Assembly: GCA_963694535.1 (NCBI GenBank)
Contig: CAVODE010000088.1
Span: 1-7,099, forward strand
Length of the DNA stretch: 7,099 nucleotides
Direction of reading: 5' to 3'
Origin: UBA2979 sp963694535
GTDB lineage: Bacteria > Chloroflexota > Dehalococcoidia > UBA2979
A program made the position numbers and the translations under genes. Positions 5,714-7,099 of this stretch are shown here, in pieces. Below the pieces are notes generated by a model that worked only from the letters and a program-made list of their open reading frames with translations, ran no database searches and had not been told where the DNA came from. The stretch's first letter is position 1; each line of letters starts with the position of its first letter.

Positions 5714-5736
5714 GACTTCTCTCGATAAGATTTGCG

Positions 5737-5742
5737 AGGAGG
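5737..5742 (+). promoter_or_regulatory. Strong ribosome-binding site of the cyclase-family gene
   Basis: AGGAGG, a perfect Shine-Dalgarno core, lies five bases before ATG at 5748. It is the strongest such site seen in the window and suggests high translation. Confidence 0.6.
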
Positions 5743-5747
5743 AAGCT

Positions 5748-6692
5748 ATGGGTTTACAAGACAGAACACCGACAAGTGTTGAGGAATATGCCTCATATAA
5801 AACAAGATTTAGTAACTGGGGCCGATGGGGCGAAGATGATCAACTGGGTACGTTAAATCATATTACTGATGACCAGGTGAAGTATGCTGCGTCGCTTATT
5901 CGCGAAGGCCTCAGTGTTTCATGTGCTAATCCTATCGCGACGGAAGCGATTGTAGGCAATCAGCAACGCAACCCTCGTCCCGCAGATCATCGAATGATGG
6001 TCGGTTCGGACAGCTCAGGTGACTACATTGGAGTTGCCTTTCACGGTTATGTGAATACTCACATAGATGCGTTGTGTCATATTTTTACGGGAGATAGCTC
6101 GGCTGGTGGACGGCTGTACAACGACCGTGATCCTAGTTTAGTTACGGATACTGGCGCCTTAACAAATTCAGTCGATTACTGGAAAGATGGAATCGTTACC
6201 AGAGGGGTGTTGTACGATATTCCGGCAATGCGTTCACAGGAATATGTATCACCAGACGAACCGATCGAAGGATGGCATTTGGAGGACTGGGCTGAATCAG
6301 TAGGTATTCAACCCAGACCGGGTGATGCAGTCTTGGTTAGATCAGGTTGCGATGCTTTTTGGAGTGCAAACGAAAATTTTGAGTTTTCACACCCGCCGGC
6401 AACTCCAGGTAATGGTCCCTCAGTGATTGAATACCTCTACGACAACGACGCGTCACTGCTCGGTTGGGATTTGCAAGAGGCTGGACATAAGCACTTTGAT
6501 TATCCAGCTCGTATACCGATACATGAGGTTGTGATTCCTTATATGGGCTTACCACTACTGGATAACGCGAATTTTGATGAATTATCTTTGACGTGTAAGT
6601 CGACCGGAAGATATGAATTCATGCTTGTTATTTCACCACTTGTAATTCGTGGTGGTACAGGATCGCCGGTGAATCCAATCGCACTATTTTAA
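5748..6692 (+). CDS. Cyclase-family metal-dependent hydrolase (kynurenine formamidase-like)
   Basis: The 314-residue protein belongs to the cyclase family that includes kynurenine formamidase (KynB) and isatin hydrolase. These use metal ions to hydrolyse amide, lactam or formamide bonds, leaving a carboxylate. Near the start are NWGRWGEDDQLGTLNHIT (23-40), the family opening, and HGYVNTHIDALCH (99-111), which holds the HG-x3-THxD-x3-H metal-binding pattern (His99, His105, Asp107, His111). Later come a WDLQEAG block, IPIHEVVIPYMGLPLLDN with another conserved His, and the ending GGTGSPVNPIA. It is longer than KynB (about 210 residues) and fits the larger subfamily of soil and marine bacteria. 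No signal peptide is seen, so it is cytoplasmic. It ends two bases before the CoA transferase. Substrate not predictable. Confidence 0.88.
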   Translation: MGLQDRTPTSVEEYASYKTRFSNWGRWGEDDQLGTLNHITDDQVKYAASLIREGLSVSCANPIATEAIVGNQQRNPRPADHRMMVGSDSSGDYIGVAFHGYVNTHIDALCHIFTGDSSAGGRLYNDRDPSLVTDTGALTNSVDYWKDGIVTRGVLYDIPAMRSQEYVSPDEPIEGWHLEDWAESVGIQPRPGDAVLVRSGCDAFWSANENFEFSHPPATPGNGPSVIEYLYDNDASLLGWDLQEAGHKHFDYPARIPIHEVVIPYMGLPLLDNANFDELSLTCKSTGRYEFMLVISPLVIRGGTGSPVNPIALF

Positions 6693-6694
6693 CT

Positions 6695-7099
6695 ATGGGG
6701 AGCAGTAATAATGCGTTGGATGTGCTGGGGACGCCGTTAGAGGGAATTAAGGTTCTAGCTATGGAGCAGGCGGTCGCGTTGCCAATGGCGACATTTCATC
6801 TAGCTGCTCTCGGGGCTGAAATAATTCGAGTTGAGAGCCCCGACCGAGCACGTGCAAACTACCTTGAACATGATCTTTTGCGTGATAAGCAACGGCTAGG
6901 ATTAAATTTGAGTAAGCCGGGAGCTGCCGATTTATTTAGGCAACTTGCTCGAGAAGTCGACATTGTTGCTCATAACTTTACGCCCCGCGTAATGCGTAAG
7001 TTTGGAATTGATTACGAATCGATTCGACAAGTAAAACCGGAGATAATTTATCTATCAATTACCGGATTTGGGTCAACAGGTGGCTGGAGTGATAAACCT
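6695..7099 (+). CDS. CaiB/BaiF (class III) CoA transferase, N-terminal part (cut by window edge)
   Basis: An open frame of 135 codons runs from ATG 6695 to the window end. The protein has the class III CoA-transferase opening: LEGIKVLAMEQAVALP (15-30), LGAEIIRVESP (39-49), then RDKQRLGLNLSKPG (63-76), VDIVAHNFTP (88-97) and IIYLSITGFGSTG (117-129). These enzymes move CoA from a donor thioester to a carboxylic acid. The catalytic Asp lies beyond the window, so activity cannot be checked. The ATG is two bases after the cyclase TAA and has no Shine-Dalgarno, which suggests translational coupling. A stronger GGGGAG (6697-6702) instead precedes an out-of-frame ATG at 6711. Donor and acceptor are unknown; the coupled hydrolase may make the acceptor. 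Confidence 0.9.
   Translation, partial: MGSSNNALDVLGTPLEGIKVLAMEQAVALPMATFHLAALGAEIIRVESPDRARANYLEHDLLRDKQRLGLNLSKPGAADLFRQLAREVDIVAHNFTPRVMRKFGIDYESIRQVKPEIIYLSITGFGSTGGWSDKP

Noticed and set aside
5685..5714. Nine-codon ORF overlapping the DUF402 stop as TAATG
   Set aside because: No ribosome-binding site of its own and too short to support; likely chance, though it coincides with a small inverted repeat.
1..7099. tRNA, rRNA, CRISPR, insertion sequence or prophage content
   Set aside because: I looked through all gaps and both strands and saw no cloverleaf, spaced repeats, transposase or terminal inverted repeats. All gaps are under about 160 bases.

Overview
The window is ordinary, gene-dense bacterial chromosome: seven complete protein genes plus one gene cut at each edge. 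Gaps are short (the longest about 158 bases) and base composition is moderately AT-rich. I found no tRNA, rRNA, CRISPR array, insertion sequence or phage gene. The organism is probably a member of Chloroflexota, perhaps a marine SAR202-like Dehalococcoidia. This rests on gene content only: a YvcK homologue with an added N-terminal membrane anchor, formate-tetrahydrofolate ligase, and a large-type cyclase-family hydrolase coupled to a CaiB/BaiF CoA transferase, an enzyme pairing common in those genomes. It is an inference, not a proof.

Left part (1-2273): the first codons of formate-tetrahydrofolate ligase (fhs) lie on the minus strand. It is divergent from the gene for long-form ribosomal protein bL25 (rplY/ctc), which is followed on the plus strand by yvcK. 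The fhs/rplY gap carries a credible minus-strand promoter plus small repeats in the rplY leader. A hairpin sits on the ribosome-binding site of yvcK.

Middle (2298-5061): a minus-strand operon reads gatB, secG, fmt. It combines misacylated-tRNA amidation (GatB), protein export (SecG) and initiator-tRNA formylation (Fmt), so the theme is protein synthesis and secretion. gatB starts at TTG with a strong Shine-Dalgarno and fmt starts at GTG. fmt converges on yvcK with only 24 bases between stops.

Right part (5164-7099): on the plus strand, divergent from gatB, lie a DUF402/FomD-like protein, a cyclase-family metal-dependent hydrolase, and the start of a CaiB/BaiF CoA transferase. The last two are separated by two bases and are probably translationally coupled. 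They look like a small catabolic module: hydrolysis of a cyclic amide, lactone or formamide to a carboxylate, then CoA activation. Substrates cannot be read from the sequence.

I did not find a clearly novel system. The best leads are the hydrolase/CoA-transferase pair, the membrane-anchored YvcK, and the hairpins over translation starts.
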